A stretch of DNA of 64,000 nucleotides from assembly GCF_014648595.1 (NCBI RefSeq), contig NZ_BMRK01000004.1, positions 229,160 through 293,159 on the forward strand. Reading direction: 5' to 3'. The notes beneath the pieces were generated by a model. It was not told the origin of the DNA, made no database searches, and worked only from the letters and a program-made list of their open reading frames with translations. Position numbers and translations under genes: made by a program. This DNA comes from Nocardioides luteus (GTDB lineage Bacteria > Actinomycetota > Actinomycetes > Propionibacteriales > Nocardioidaceae). Below, piece by piece: positions 1 through 8,809 of this stretch (position 1 is the stretch's first letter; each line of letters starts with the position of its first letter).

Positions 1-403
1 CGCTGTTGGCGAGCACCCGAAGGCGGCCGACACGGTCGGCATCAACGTGATCGCCACCCGCTACCGCACCGTGCTGCTCGCCGGCGCGATCGCGGGCATC
101 GGCGGCGCGACCTACACGCTGGTCTCGGTGCCGTCCTTCGGCCGCGAGATGACCGGCGGTGCGGGCTACATCGCGCTCGCCGCGGTGATCTTCGGCAAGT
201 GGGACCCGATCAAGGCGACGCTGGCGGCGCTGCTGTTCGGCTTCGCGTCCAACGTGGAGTCGGTGCTCTCGGTCATCGGCTCGCCGGTGCCGTCGCAGTT
301 CATGCTGATGCTGCCCTACGTCGTGACGATCTTCGCGGTCGCCGGCCTGGTCGGGCACTCGCGGGCCCCGGCCGCCGACGGCAAGCCCTATCGGAAGAGC
401 TAG
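1..403 (+). CDS. Nucleoside-type ABC transporter permease, C-terminal part
   Basis: Only the last ~133 codons are present; the reading frame is open from base 2 and the gene starts outside the window. The first visible residues, GEHPKAADTVGIN, are a cytoplasmic loop typical of the YufQ-type permeases that work with BmpA-like lipoproteins and import nucleosides. Three hydrophobic stretches follow, and the chain ends with a short basic tail. The TAG stop overlaps the stop of the convergent hydrolase gene by two to three bases, so no terminator separates them. The ATG at 47 is internal, not the start. The substrate is inferred from the family only. Confidence 0.85.
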   Translation, partial: AVGEHPKAADTVGINVIATRYRTVLLAGAIAGIGGATYTLVSVPSFGREMTGGAGYIALAAVIFGKWDPIKATLAALLFGFASNVESVLSVIGSPVPSQFMLMLPYVVTIFAVAGLVGHSRAPAADGKPYRKS

Positions 404-1587
404 ACGGGACGGCTCAACGTGCGGTGGGCAGCGGCGGCAAGCACCTTGGCGCCGACGCCCACCGCACGTTCGTCTATGCGCAGGTCGCCCTGGTGCAGGT
501 CGTAGGTGGGGCCGCCGGGGGTGCGTACGCCGAGCCGGAACATCGAGCCCGGCACCTGTTCCTGGTACCACCCGAAGTCCTCGCCGCCGAGGCTCTGCGC
601 CGAGACCACCGCGCCGCGCTCCCCGAGCACGTCACGGACGACGCCGGTGAGGATCTGGTGGGAGACCTCGTCGTTGCTCACCGGCGGGACGCCACGGGTG
701 TAGTCGACCGCAGCCGTCACGCCGTAGGGCGCGATGATCTCGGCGACGACCTCGCGGACCACGTGCTCGACCTCGCTCCAGGCGTCGCTGTCGAGGATGC
801 GTACGGTGCCGGCGACCGACCCGTGGGCGGGGATCACGTTGTGGATCTGTCCCGCCGAGACCTTGCCCCAGACCACGCTCACTCCGGCCCGGGGATCCAT
901 CCGGCGGCTCAGGATCACCGGCAGCTCGGTGGTCACCTTGGCGAGCGCGAAGACCAGGTCGCCGGTCAGGTGGGGCCGCGAGGTGTGGCCGCCGGTGCCG
1001 CTGAGGTGCACGTCGATCAGGTCGGCCGCGCTGGTGAGTGCGCCGGAACGGAGCCCGACGCGACCGACGTCGACGGTCGGGTCGCAGTGGAGCGCGAAGA
1101 TCCGCTCGACGTCGTCGAGCGCACCCAGGCTCATCAGGTGCAGCGCGCCGCCGGGCATGACCTCCTCGGCGGGCTGGAAGAGCAGGCGTACGCCACCGGG
1201 CAGCGGTGACTCGCGGTGCAGGTCGGCCAGCGCGAGGCCGGCGCCGAGCAGCGCCGTCGTGTGCACGTCGTGCCCGCAGGCGTGCGCGACACCGGGGACG
1301 GTGCTCGTCCAGATGTCGGTGGTGACGTCGTCGACGGGCAGGGCGTCCATGTCGCCGCGCAGCGCGACGACGCGGGCGTCGGCGTCCTCCCCGCCGAGGT
1401 CGGCGATGAGACCCGTCGCCGAGGGACGGTCGACCCTCCAGCCGGCCTTCTCCAGCCGCTCGGCCACCATCTCGGTGGTGCGATGCTCCTGCCAGGAGAG
1501 CTCCGGGTGCGCGTGGATGTCCCGGCGCAGGTCGGTCAGCTCGGCGTCGTAGGCATCGACTCGGTCGGCGAGGAAGGCAGCAGGCAT
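400..1587 (-). CDS. M20D-family amidohydrolase / metallopeptidase
   Basis: A 395-residue zinc-dependent amidohydrolase of the hippurate hydrolase / N-acyl amino acid deacylase group. Metal-site motifs are in order: HPELSW (27–32), GDMDALP (78–84), HACGHDVH (102–109, with the Cys typical of M20D rather than M20A), PAEE (139–142) and a late HCDP. The length matches the family and the start is an ATG. It begins 12 bases after the stop of meaB on the same strand, so the two are probably co-transcribed. The substrate cannot be read from sequence; an N-acylated amino acid or conjugated acid is most likely. It ends against the convergent ABC permease gene. Confidence 0.88.
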   Translation of the reverse strand: MPAAFLADRVDAYDAELTDLRRDIHAHPELSWQEHRTTEMVAERLEKAGWRVDRPSATGLIADLGGEDADARVVALRGDMDALPVDDVTTDIWTSTVPGVAHACGHDVHTTALLGAGLALADLHRESPLPGGVRLLFQPAEEVMPGGALHLMSLGALDDVERIFALHCDPTVDVGRVGLRSGALTSAADLIDVHLSGTGGHTSRPHLTGDLVFALAKVTTELPVILSRRMDPRAGVSVVWGKVSAGQIHNVIPAHGSVAGTVRILDSDAWSEVEHVVREVVAEIIAPYGVTAAVDYTRGVPPVSNDEVSHQILTGVVRDVLGERGAVVSAQSLGGEDFGWYQEQVPGSMFRLGVRTPGGPTYDLHQGDLRIDERAVGVGAKVLAAAAHRTLSRPV

Positions 1588-1599
1588 GGTCCCGTCAGA

Positions 1600-2604
1600 C
1601 TAATCGTTGTCGTAGGCCGCGAGGATCCGGTCCGCGGCCACGGTCGCCGGAAGCTCGCCCGAGAGCACCTCTGCGCGCACCTCGTCGCGGATCGCCTTGA
1701 CGCCTGCGGAGTGTTTGAGCCGCTGGTCGAGCTCGTCCCGGACGAGAGCCCACGTGAAGTCGAGCTGCTGCTCGGCGCGCTTCGTGCGCAGCCCCTCCTC
1801 GCCGAGGTGGGCACGATGCGCCATCACCTGCTCCCACACGGAGTCGACGCCGTCGTCGTGCAGCGCCGAGGCGGTGATCACCGGCGGCGCCCACTCCTCC
1901 CGCGAGCGCACCAGCCGCAGCGCCCCCGCGAGCTCGCGCGCGGCCGCGCGCGCCTCCTGGGCGCGGTGGGGGTCGTTGGGGTCGGCCTTGTTGACCGCGA
2001 TCACGTCGGAGATCTCCAGGATGCCCTTCTTGATCCCCTGCAGCTGGTCGCCGGTGCGCGCGATGGTGAGGAAGAGGAACGTGTCCACCATCCCCGCCAC
2101 GGTCACCTCGGACTGCCCGACGCCGACCGTCTCCACCAGCACCACGTCGTAGCCGGCTCCCTCCAGCACCGACATCGCCTGCACGGTGGCCCGGGCGACC
2201 CCTCCCAGGGTCCCCGCGCTCGGCGAGGGCCGGATGAACGCGTTGGGGTCCACCGCGAGCCGCTGCATGCGGGTCTTGTCGCCCAGGACAGACCCACCGG
2301 TGCGTACCGAGGACGGGTCGACCGCCAGCACCCCGACCTTGAGCCCGTTGGCGGTCAGCCGGCTGCCGAGCGCCTCGATGAAGGTCGACTTGCCGACTCC
2401 GGGGACGCCGGAGATCCCGACCCGTACGGTCCGGTGCTCGTCCCCGGCCCCACCGCGGGCCGCCGAGAGCTTGGTGAGCAGCTCGCGCGCGATCTCGCGG
2501 TGCTGGGGCTTGGTCGACTCCACCAAGGTGATCGCCCGCGACACCGCCGCCCGCTTGCCGTCGTTGATGCCGTCGAGAAGGTCTTGTACGTCGGGCCCAG
2601 GCAT
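1600..2604 (-). CDS. meaB: Methylmalonyl-CoA mutase-associated GTPase MeaB
   Basis: G3E-family P-loop GTPase (334 residues from this ATG) that protects and reloads the B12 cofactor of methylmalonyl-CoA mutase. Visible motifs are Walker A GVPGVGKS (66–73), DPSSVRTGGSVLGDKTRM in the switch region, ETVGVGQSE, and the guanine-specificity motif NKAD. I chose the ATG at 2604 because an AAGG-like ribosome site lies about 7 bases upstream; a TTG at 2622 would add six residues. The mutase genes mutA and mutB lie about 1.4 kb away on the same strand, separated by one divergent gene and a small membrane protein. It is probably co-transcribed with the downstream M20 hydrolase. Confidence 0.93.
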   Translation of the reverse strand: MPGPDVQDLLDGINDGKRAAVSRAITLVESTKPQHREIARELLTKLSAARGGAGDEHRTVRVGISGVPGVGKSTFIEALGSRLTANGLKVGVLAVDPSSVRTGGSVLGDKTRMQRLAVDPNAFIRPSPSAGTLGGVARATVQAMSVLEGAGYDVVLVETVGVGQSEVTVAGMVDTFLFLTIARTGDQLQGIKKGILEISDVIAVNKADPNDPHRAQEARAAARELAGALRLVRSREEWAPPVITASALHDDGVDSVWEQVMAHRAHLGEEGLRTKRAEQQLDFTWALVRDELDQRLKHSAGVKAIRDEVRAEVLSGELPATVAADRILAAYDND

Positions 2605-2643
2605 GGCCAGCACCTTAGCCAATCGCGAGCCCGGCGTCGCGAC

Positions 2644-2850
2644 CTAGGACCGGCGTGGACGCCCACCGAGGTAGGTGGACGCGAAGAGGTAGAGGCCGGT
2701 GCCGAGCAGCAGGAAGAGCGGGGGCAGCGGGACGTAGAAGACCCAGCCCGGCGGGTTCATCGCGACCGCGACGAAACAGACCACGACGGTCAGCGTGAAG
2801 ATGATCGAGGTCCAGCGGTGGACGGTGCGTACATTCGTGTTCGTAGCCAT
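2644..2850 (-). CDS. Small two-helix membrane protein
   Basis: A 68-residue protein with a short polar N terminus (MATNTNVRTVHRW), two hydrophobic helices separated by an NPPGW turn, and a basic end (GGRPRRS). I do not recognise a named family. The ATG start is followed without overlap by meaB about 40 bases downstream on the same strand, so it probably heads a small operon with meaB and the M20 hydrolase. It is divergent from the F420-dependent oxidoreductase gene. Coding status rests on length, hydrophobic pattern and operon position. Confidence 0.6.
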   Translation of the reverse strand: MATNTNVRTVHRWTSIIFTLTVVVCFVAVAMNPPGWVFYVPLPPLFLLLGTGLYLFASTYLGGRPRRS

Positions 2851-2956
2851 GCCACCAGGCTAGAAATACGTCTCTGACCTGCGCTTCTCGATTCCTGATC
2901 GGATGCGCGAGGACCGCGGCGCGACTGGCCACTCAGGAGGTGGGTACCGGACCGGC

Positions 2957-3943
2957 ATGACCCAACTCGGCTACACCCTGTTCACCGAGCAGAGCGGACC
3001 GCGCGACCTCGTCCGCTACGCCACGGCCGCCGAGGAGGCGGGCTTCGACTTCGAGGTGATGAGCGACCACTTCTCGCCCTGGCTGACGGAGCAGGGGCAC
3101 GCGTCGTACGCCTGGAGCGTGCTGGGCGCGGTCGCCCACGCCACCTCGCGCGTCGACCTGATGACGTACGTGACCTGCCCGACGATGCGCTACCACCCGG
3201 CCGTGGTGGCGCAGAAGGCCGCCACGGTGCAGCTGCTGGCCGAGGGGCGATTCCGGCTCGGGCTGGGCGCCGGCGAGAGCCTCAACGAGCACGTCGTCGG
3301 CCAGGGCTGGCCCGCGATCCAGGAGCGGCACGCGATGCTGCGCGAGGCGGTCGAGATCATCCGCGCGCTGCATACCGGCGAGCTGGTCGATCACCGAGGT
3401 GAGTACTTCCAGGTCGACTCCGCCCGGATCTGGGACCTCCCCGAGGACCCCGTCGAGATCGGGATCGCCGTCGGGGGCCAGCGCGCCATCGAGGAGCTCG
3501 CGCCGCTGGCCGACCATCTGATCGCCGTCGAGCCCACGGCCTCGCTGGTCGAGGGCTGGAACGATGTCGAGGGCGCCACCAAGATCGGTGACGGGGCGCG
3601 CGCGATCGGCCAGCTGCCGATCTGCTGGGACCCCGACGAGGAGACCGCCGTACGCCGCGCGCACGAGCAGTTCCGCTGGTTCAGCGGCGGCTGGGAGGTC
3701 AACGCCAACCTGCCGACGCCGGCCGGGTTCGCCGCGGCCACCGAGCTCGTCCGCCCCGAGGACGTCGCCGAGTCGGTGCCGTGCGGTCCCGACCTGGACA
3801 AGATCGTCGACGCCGTCTCCGCCTACTGGGAGGCAGGCTTCACCGACGTCGCGCTGGTGCAGATCGGCGACGACTCCCAGGACCGGTTCCTGGCCGAGGC
3901 CGCCCGGCCGCTGCTCGAGCGGCTGCGGGCGGCCGCGCCCTGA
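2957..3943 (+). CDS. LLM-class F420-dependent oxidoreductase (TIGR03557-like)
   Basis: A 328-residue luciferase-like TIM-barrel enzyme. The start MTQLGYTLFTEQSGPRDLV is the typical beginning of the F420-dependent glucose-6-phosphate dehydrogenase-like group. Family landmarks include DFEVMSDHFSPW, the non-prolyl cis-peptide region (YVTCPTMRYHPA) and GRFRLGLGAGESLNEH. The reading frame is open from 2903, but homologues begin at this ATG, so the longer start is not used. An AGGAGG lies 16 bases upstream, which is far for a ribosome site. It lies between meaB and mutB on the opposite strand and converges on mutB. The hydride acceptor is unknown; F420 use is inferred from the family. Confidence 0.82.
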   Translation: MTQLGYTLFTEQSGPRDLVRYATAAEEAGFDFEVMSDHFSPWLTEQGHASYAWSVLGAVAHATSRVDLMTYVTCPTMRYHPAVVAQKAATVQLLAEGRFRLGLGAGESLNEHVVGQGWPAIQERHAMLREAVEIIRALHTGELVDHRGEYFQVDSARIWDLPEDPVEIGIAVGGQRAIEELAPLADHLIAVEPTASLVEGWNDVEGATKIGDGARAIGQLPICWDPDEETAVRRAHEQFRWFSGGWEVNANLPTPAGFAAATELVRPEDVAESVPCGPDLDKIVDAVSAYWEAGFTDVALVQIGDDSQDRFLAEAARPLLERLRAAAP

Positions 3944-3961
3944 TCAGTCCAGGCGCTCCGG

Positions 3962-6148
3962 TCAGTCCAGCTGCTCGCGCAGCCGGGCTAGGAGGTCCAG
4001 CGCCGAGTCTGCGATGACGGTGCCGGGGAGGAAGACCGCGGCCGCACCCATCTGCTCGAGGGTGGCCACGTCGTCGGGCGGGATGACCCCGCCGATGACG
4101 ATCATGATGTCCGGGCGTCCCTGCTCCTCCAGCGCCGCCTTCAGCGCGGGGAGCAGCGTGAGGTGGCCGGCGGCCAGCGAGGAGACTCCGACGATGTGTA
4201 CGTCGGCGTCGACCGCCTGCTGCGCGACCTCCTCCGGGGTGGAGAACAGCGGGCCTACGTCGACGTCGAAGCCGAGGTCGGCGAAGGCCGAGACGACGAC
4301 CTTCTGACCCCGGTCGTGGCCGTCCTGGCCCATCTTCGCGACCAGGATCCGCGGGCGGCGGCCCTCGGCCTCCTCGAAGTCCTTGGTCGCCTTCAGCACC
4401 TGGGTGACCTTGGAGTCACCCGACGTCGTCGCCTCATCGCGGTACACACCGGAGATGGTACGGATGACGGCCTGGTGGCGTCCCCAGGACTTCTCCATCG
4501 CCTCGGAGATCTCGCCCACGGTGGCCTTGGCCCGGGCCGCGTCGACGGCCAGCTTGAGCAGGTTGCCGTCGAGGTTGCCCGTCCCGCTGGGCTTGCTCGT
4601 GGCACCGGCTGCGTTGGTGATCGCCTCCAGGGCCCGGCGTACGTCCTCGTCGTCGCGCTCCGCGCGCAGCCGCTCGAGCTTGGCGACCTGCTGCTTGTAG
4701 ACCTGGTCGTTGTCGACCTTGAGCACGTCGAGCGGGTCCTCGGAGGCCTGCCGGAAGGTGTTGACACCGATCAGCTTCTGCGCGCCGGAGTCGAGGCGTG
4801 CCTGGGTGCGGGCGGCGGCCTCCTCGATGCGCATCTTCGGGATGCCCTGCTCGATGGCCTTGGCCATGCCGCCGGCGGCCTCGGCCTCCTGGATGTGGGC
4901 CCAGGCGCGCTCGGCGAGGTCGTGGGTGAGCTTCTCCACGTAGTAGGAGCCGCCCCACGGGTCGATGATCTCGGTGGTGCCCGACTCCTGCTGCAGCAGC
5001 AGCTGGGTGTTGCGGGCGATGCGGGCCGAGAAGTCGGTCGGGAGGGCGATCGCCTCGTCGAGGGCGTTGGTGTGCAGCGACTGGGTGTGGCCCTGGGTCG
5101 CGGCCATCGCCTCGATCGCGGTGCGGCCCACGTTGTTGAAGACGTCCTGGGCGGTCAGCGACCAGCCGGAGGTCTGCGAGTGCGTGCGCAGCGAGCGCGA
5201 CTTGGGGTTCTGCGGGTCGAACTGCGAGACCAGCCGCGACCAGAGCGCGCGGGCGGCGCGCATCTTGGCGACCTCCATGAAGAAGTTCATCCCGATCGCC
5301 CAGAAGAAGCTCAGCCGCGGCGCGAACGCGTCCACGTCGAGCCCGGCGGCGAGACCGGTGCGGAGGTACTCGACGCCGTCGGCCAGCGTGTAGGCGAGCT
5401 CGAGATCGGCGGTCGCCCCGGCCTCTTGCATGTGGTAGCCGGAGATCGAGATCGAGTTGAAGCGGGGCATCTTCGCGGCGGTGTAGGAGAAGATGTCGCC
5501 GATGATCCGCATCGACGCCGCCGGCGGGTAGATGTAGGTGTTGCGGACCATGAACTCCTTGAGGATGTCGTTCTGGATGGTCCCCGCGAGCTGCTCCGGC
5601 TTCACCCCCTGCTCCTCGGCCGCCGCGATGTAGAGCGCCATGACCGGCAGCACCGCGCCGTTCATCGTCATCGAGACCGACATCTGGTCGAGCGGGATGC
5701 CGTCGAAGAGGGTGCGGGTGTCGTAGATCGAGTCGATCGCGACGCCCGCCATGCCGACGTCACCACGCACCCGCGGGTGGTCGGAGTCGTAGCCGCGGTG
5801 GGTGGCCAGGTCGAAGGCGACCGAGAGACCCTTCTGACCGGCGGCCAGGTTGCGGCGGTAGAAGGCGTTGGACTCCTCCGCGGTCGAGAACCCGGCGTAC
5901 TGCCGGATCGTCCACGGCTGGGTCGTGTACATCGTCGGGTAGGGGCCGCGCAGGAACGGGCTCAGTCCCGGGTAGGTGTCGAGCGCGTCGAGGCCCTCGA
6001 GGTCCGCAGGCCCGTACGCCGGCTGGATCTCGATGCCCTCGGGGCTCAGCCACGGCTCCTGTTCTCCGGAGGTCGAGGCTGTCGAGACCTCCCCGGACGC
6101 CGAGTCACCCAGGAGCGGGATCCCCTTGAAGGAGCTGGGAATCGTCAT
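3962..6148 (-). CDS. mutB: Methylmalonyl-CoA mutase large (catalytic) subunit
   Basis: A 728-residue B12 enzyme that interconverts (R)-methylmalonyl-CoA and succinyl-CoA, feeding propionate-derived carbon into the TCA cycle. The N-terminal TIM barrel ([24 protein letters not shown]) is followed by the cobalamin domain with DGHDRG; His at about 610 is the lower axial ligand. SSLAAGH and GGVIPP complete the B12 site. The ATG lies in an ATGA overlap with the mutA stop, so translation is coupled. Residues 14–24 ([11 protein letters not shown]) are encoded by a copy of a short interspersed repeat (6068–6092), an unusual low-complexity insertion ahead of the conserved core. Confidence 0.97.
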   Translation of the reverse strand: MTIPSSFKGIPLLGDSASGEVSTASTSGEQEPWLSPEGIEIQPAYGPADLEGLDALDTYPGLSPFLRGPYPTMYTTQPWTIRQYAGFSTAEESNAFYRRNLAAGQKGLSVAFDLATHRGYDSDHPRVRGDVGMAGVAIDSIYDTRTLFDGIPLDQMSVSMTMNGAVLPVMALYIAAAEEQGVKPEQLAGTIQNDILKEFMVRNTYIYPPAASMRIIGDIFSYTAAKMPRFNSISISGYHMQEAGATADLELAYTLADGVEYLRTGLAAGLDVDAFAPRLSFFWAIGMNFFMEVAKMRAARALWSRLVSQFDPQNPKSRSLRTHSQTSGWSLTAQDVFNNVGRTAIEAMAATQGHTQSLHTNALDEAIALPTDFSARIARNTQLLLQQESGTTEIIDPWGGSYYVEKLTHDLAERAWAHIQEAEAAGGMAKAIEQGIPKMRIEEAAARTQARLDSGAQKLIGVNTFRQASEDPLDVLKVDNDQVYKQQVAKLERLRAERDDEDVRRALEAITNAAGATSKPSGTGNLDGNLLKLAVDAARAKATVGEISEAMEKSWGRHQAVIRTISGVYRDEATTSGDSKVTQVLKATKDFEEAEGRRPRILVAKMGQDGHDRGQKVVVSAFADLGFDVDVGPLFSTPEEVAQQAVDADVHIVGVSSLAAGHLTLLPALKAALEEQGRPDIMIVIGGVIPPDDVATLEQMGAAAVFLPGTVIADSALDLLARLREQLD
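6068..6092. repeat. Interspersed 22–25 bp repeat inside mutB
   Basis: GGAGGTCGAG…CTGTCGAGACCTCC matches 23 of 25 bases of the copy at 63737 near the window end. On the coding strand it is read in frame as EVSTASTS near the MutB N terminus, outside the catalytic core. Confidence 0.75.
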
Positions 6149-7935
6149 GAGAGCTTCTCCCTCGTAGCGGTCAGGAAGGCGAGCGCGTCGACGCCCATCG
6201 AGGCGGCGTCGTCCACCTCGGCGTCGACGGCGTCCGGCTTCCCGGCGATGATCACGTGCGTGGCGCCGGCCTCGCGCAGGGCCGCGATCGCGGCCGGCCC
6301 CCACTCGGCGTACGTCTTGTCGGCACCGGCCAGGCAGACGACCGGGGGCGCGCCGGCAGCGCGGTACTTCCCGGCGAGGTCCTCGGCGTCGCTGGTGGCG
6401 CCGGCGACCTCGACCCCGATGCCGCCGGCGGCCAGGAGGTTGGTCGCGAAGGTCGCCCGCGCGGTGTGCTGGGCGACGGGTCCGAGGGTGGCGAGGAAGA
6501 CCTTGCTCGTGGCAGGGGTGTCGCGGAGCGCCTCGAACGAGGCGCCGTAGCGCACCACCCGCTCGTTGAGCGGGTCGGCCGGGCGCTCGGGGAGCGTCTC
6601 GGCGAGGTTGGGGAACTCGGTGAGCCCGGTGATCGGCCGCTTGCGGCGGGCGATCGCCTTCTCGCGCTCGGCGGAGACGGCGGCGATCCGGTCGCGGAAC
6701 GGCGAGAAGTCGTGGCCACCGATCGCGTTCGACCCGGTCCACTCCTCCTCGAGCTGGATGAACGCCTCCCAGCCGGCCGCGGCCATGTCGGCGGTCAGCT
6801 TCTCGACGGCGTAGGAGCCGCCCGCCGGGTCGGCGACGGTCGCGACGTGGGACTCGTCGATCAGCAGATGAGAGACGTTGCGGGCGATCCGGCGGCCGAA
6901 CCCGTCCGGCACGCCGTTGGCGGAGTCGAAGGGCAGCACGGTCACCGCGTCGGCCCCGCCGACACCGGCCGCGAAGGCCGCGACGGTGCCGCGCAGCATG
7001 TTCACGTAGGGGTCGTACTTCGACAGCATCGGCCGCGAGCTGACCGCGTGGATGCGCATCTCGACGCCCTCGCACCCGGAGAGCTCCAGGACACGCGACC
7101 AGAGCTGGCGGGCGGCGCGCAGCTTGGCGATCGTGGGGAACTGCTCGTCGGTGGCGGCGTAGCGGAACTCGATCAGCGCCGCGGCGACGGCGGGCGAGAA
7201 GCCGGCCTCGGTCAGCGCGCGCAGGTAGGCGACACCGGCCGCGATCGACCAGCCGAGCTCCTGCACGTCGGAGGCGCCGAGGTCGTGGGCGGCGGTGGCG
7301 TCGACGACGATCGCGCGCACCCCGATCCCCTCGGCGAGACGGGCCAGGTCGACCAGCTCGGCGAAGGCCTCGTCGGGCGCCAGCGGCAGGTCACGCAGCA
7401 GCGCACCCAGCGGGTCGGCACCGAGGTTGGTCGCCGCGTGGAGTCCGGTGCCCCGCTCGGCGATCAGCGCGAGCAGGTTCTGGGCGACCTTGACCGCGCC
7501 GACCGGAGCGTCGAGCACGACGGGGGCGAGGTCGAGCATCACCTTGTCGAGCAGCACGGCCAGGTCGGTGGTCTCGTCGGCGGCCACCCACAGCGAGGAG
7601 ACCCCGCCGTCGAGGTCGACCAGGGCGGCCTCGTTGGCTGCCTTGGCGTCCACACCGGACAGGCCGGAGACGAGGGAGCGGATGTCCCAGGCGCCGGCGC
7701 GCGCGGGGCGGGCCGGGTCGCCGAAGGACTCCCCCGGAAGGCCGAGCGGCGCGATCCGGAGTCCGTCGAGAGAGGTGCGGGTCAGCTTGTCCCAGACGGC
7801 CGAGTCGGCGTCGTCGGCGGTGAGCCGACCGCTCTTACGGAGGACGGCAGCCGTCGCCGCCTCCCACTCTGCCTGGGAATGGGCATCCGCCGGCTGGGCA
7901 AGGCGCAACGAGTCGTCGCGAGCGGCGTCGTTCAT
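6145..7935 (-). CDS. mutA: Methylmalonyl-CoA mutase small subunit
   Basis: A 596-residue non-catalytic partner of MutB in the αβ heterodimer. It has the same barrel-plus-cobalamin-fold layout but lacks the DxHxxG B12-ligand motif in the C-terminal domain, as expected for the small subunit. I chose the ATG giving [18 protein letters not shown]; the frame stays open 13 codons further upstream but without a better start. The stop overlaps the mutB start by four bases. About 90 bases separate it from the divergent small membrane protein gene at 8025, so a promoter is expected there. Confidence 0.94.
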   Translation of the reverse strand: MNDAARDDSLRLAQPADAHSQAEWEAATAAVLRKSGRLTADDADSAVWDKLTRTSLDGLRIAPLGLPGESFGDPARPARAGAWDIRSLVSGLSGVDAKAANEAALVDLDGGVSSLWVAADETTDLAVLLDKVMLDLAPVVLDAPVGAVKVAQNLLALIAERGTGLHAATNLGADPLGALLRDLPLAPDEAFAELVDLARLAEGIGVRAIVVDATAAHDLGASDVQELGWSIAAGVAYLRALTEAGFSPAVAAALIEFRYAATDEQFPTIAKLRAARQLWSRVLELSGCEGVEMRIHAVSSRPMLSKYDPYVNMLRGTVAAFAAGVGGADAVTVLPFDSANGVPDGFGRRIARNVSHLLIDESHVATVADPAGGSYAVEKLTADMAAAGWEAFIQLEEEWTGSNAIGGHDFSPFRDRIAAVSAEREKAIARRKRPITGLTEFPNLAETLPERPADPLNERVVRYGASFEALRDTPATSKVFLATLGPVAQHTARATFATNLLAAGGIGVEVAGATSDAEDLAGKYRAAGAPPVVCLAGADKTYAEWGPAAIAALREAGATHVIIAGKPDAVDAEVDDAASMGVDALAFLTATREKLS

Positions 7936-8024
7936 GGGTCGAACCTTAGGCCGCCCAAGTGGCGGTGACCACAAAGTGTGAGGTTTACAACCGTTAACTG
8001 AGATGCGCGGCTACCTTCACCGCC

Positions 8025-8456
8025 GTGAAGGTACGCAGCCCGGACCGCACGGTCTACCGCATCACCCGACGCTGGGTGCCCTGGCAGCGGAGGTCCCGCA
8101 GACTGAGCCTCGACGGGGCGGAGGTGCCTGTCGACCCGCCGTCGGGCGACGACCCCTTCAGCATGATCCTGCTGCTGATCTGGCTCGTCATCGCGGTGCC
8201 GATCATCCTCGTCATCGTGGCGATCATGCTCCTCACCGGCATCGAGCTGCTCCTGCTGCTCGCGCTCCTCCCCTTCGCCGTCGGCGCCCGCGTGCTCTTC
8301 GGCCGCCACTGGACCGTCGAGGTGCGCCACGGCTTCACGCCCATCCACGAGGAGGCCGCCGGCACCTGGGCCGAGAGCGGCGTACGCATCCGGGAGCTGG
8401 CGCGGGAGATCGAGTCGGGCAGCGTCCCCGACGACACCCTCGGCGGACTCGTCTAA
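8025..8456 (+). CDS. Hypothetical membrane protein
   Basis: A 143-residue protein with a GTG start. A basic cytoplasmic N terminus (about 50 residues) is followed by one or two strongly hydrophobic segments (MILLLIWLVIAVPIILVIVA and a Leu-rich run). A soluble tail (HWTVEVRHGFTPIHEEAAG…) ends at GGLV. I do not recognise the family. It is divergent from mutA and its stop overlaps the stop of the convergent DUF1707-type gene by four bases. No enzyme motif is visible. Confidence 0.7.
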   Translation: MKVRSPDRTVYRITRRWVPWQRRSRRLSLDGAEVPVDPPSGDDPFSMILLLIWLVIAVPIILVIVAIMLLTGIELLLLLALLPFAVGARVLFGRHWTVEVRHGFTPIHEEAAGTWAESGVRIRELAREIESGSVPDDTLGGLV

Positions 8457-8809
8457 GGCCGAGCCGCCCACCACGGGCGCAGCAGCGGCAGTCCCGTGTA
8501 GACCAGCACCCACACCGGCCAGAAGAACCCGCGGCCGGTGACCTGCCAGGCGACCACGGCGATCGCGCCGCAGACCAGGAACACCAGCAGGTCGCGCACG
8601 AGCTGCCGGCTCGCGCCTCCCGGACCCGGCTCGGTGCCAGGCTCCTCGCCCAGGTCGTCGACGGCGGTGGCCAGGTCCGCGGTGTCACCCGCGCCCCAGA
8701 CCATCGCCGCGCGTGCCTCAAGCTCGAGAGCGGAGAGCCGGCCCGCGGCGTACGCCTCGACGAGCCGTGTCCGCGCAGCCTCTCGGTCGAGGTCGCCGAC
8801 CCGGGTCAC
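8453..8809 (-). CDS. DUF1707 (SHOCT-like) domain membrane protein
   Basis: A 118-residue protein. The first ~50 residues (RVGDLDREAARTRLVEAYA, AGRLSALELEARA) match the DUF1707 pattern, a short helical module common in actinobacteria; two hydrophobic helices follow. The GTG start lies in a GTGA overlap with the stop of the upstream sulfatase, so its translation is coupled to that of an exported enzyme. The role is unknown; DUF1707 proteins are often linked to membrane or cell-envelope functions. The frame is open far upstream, but that part is the shadow of the sulfatase gene. Confidence 0.8.
   Translation of the reverse strand: MTRVGDLDREAARTRLVEAYAAGRLSALELEARAAMVWGAGDTADLATAVDDLGEEPGTEPGPGGASRQLVRDLLVFLVCGAIAVVAWQVTGRGFFWPVWVLVYTGLPLLRPWWAARP

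Noticed and set aside
2903-2956. Longer N terminus for the F420-dependent oxidoreductase
   Set aside because: The extra residues are unlike the family and include the ribosome-site sequence; homologues begin at MTQLGY-type starts.
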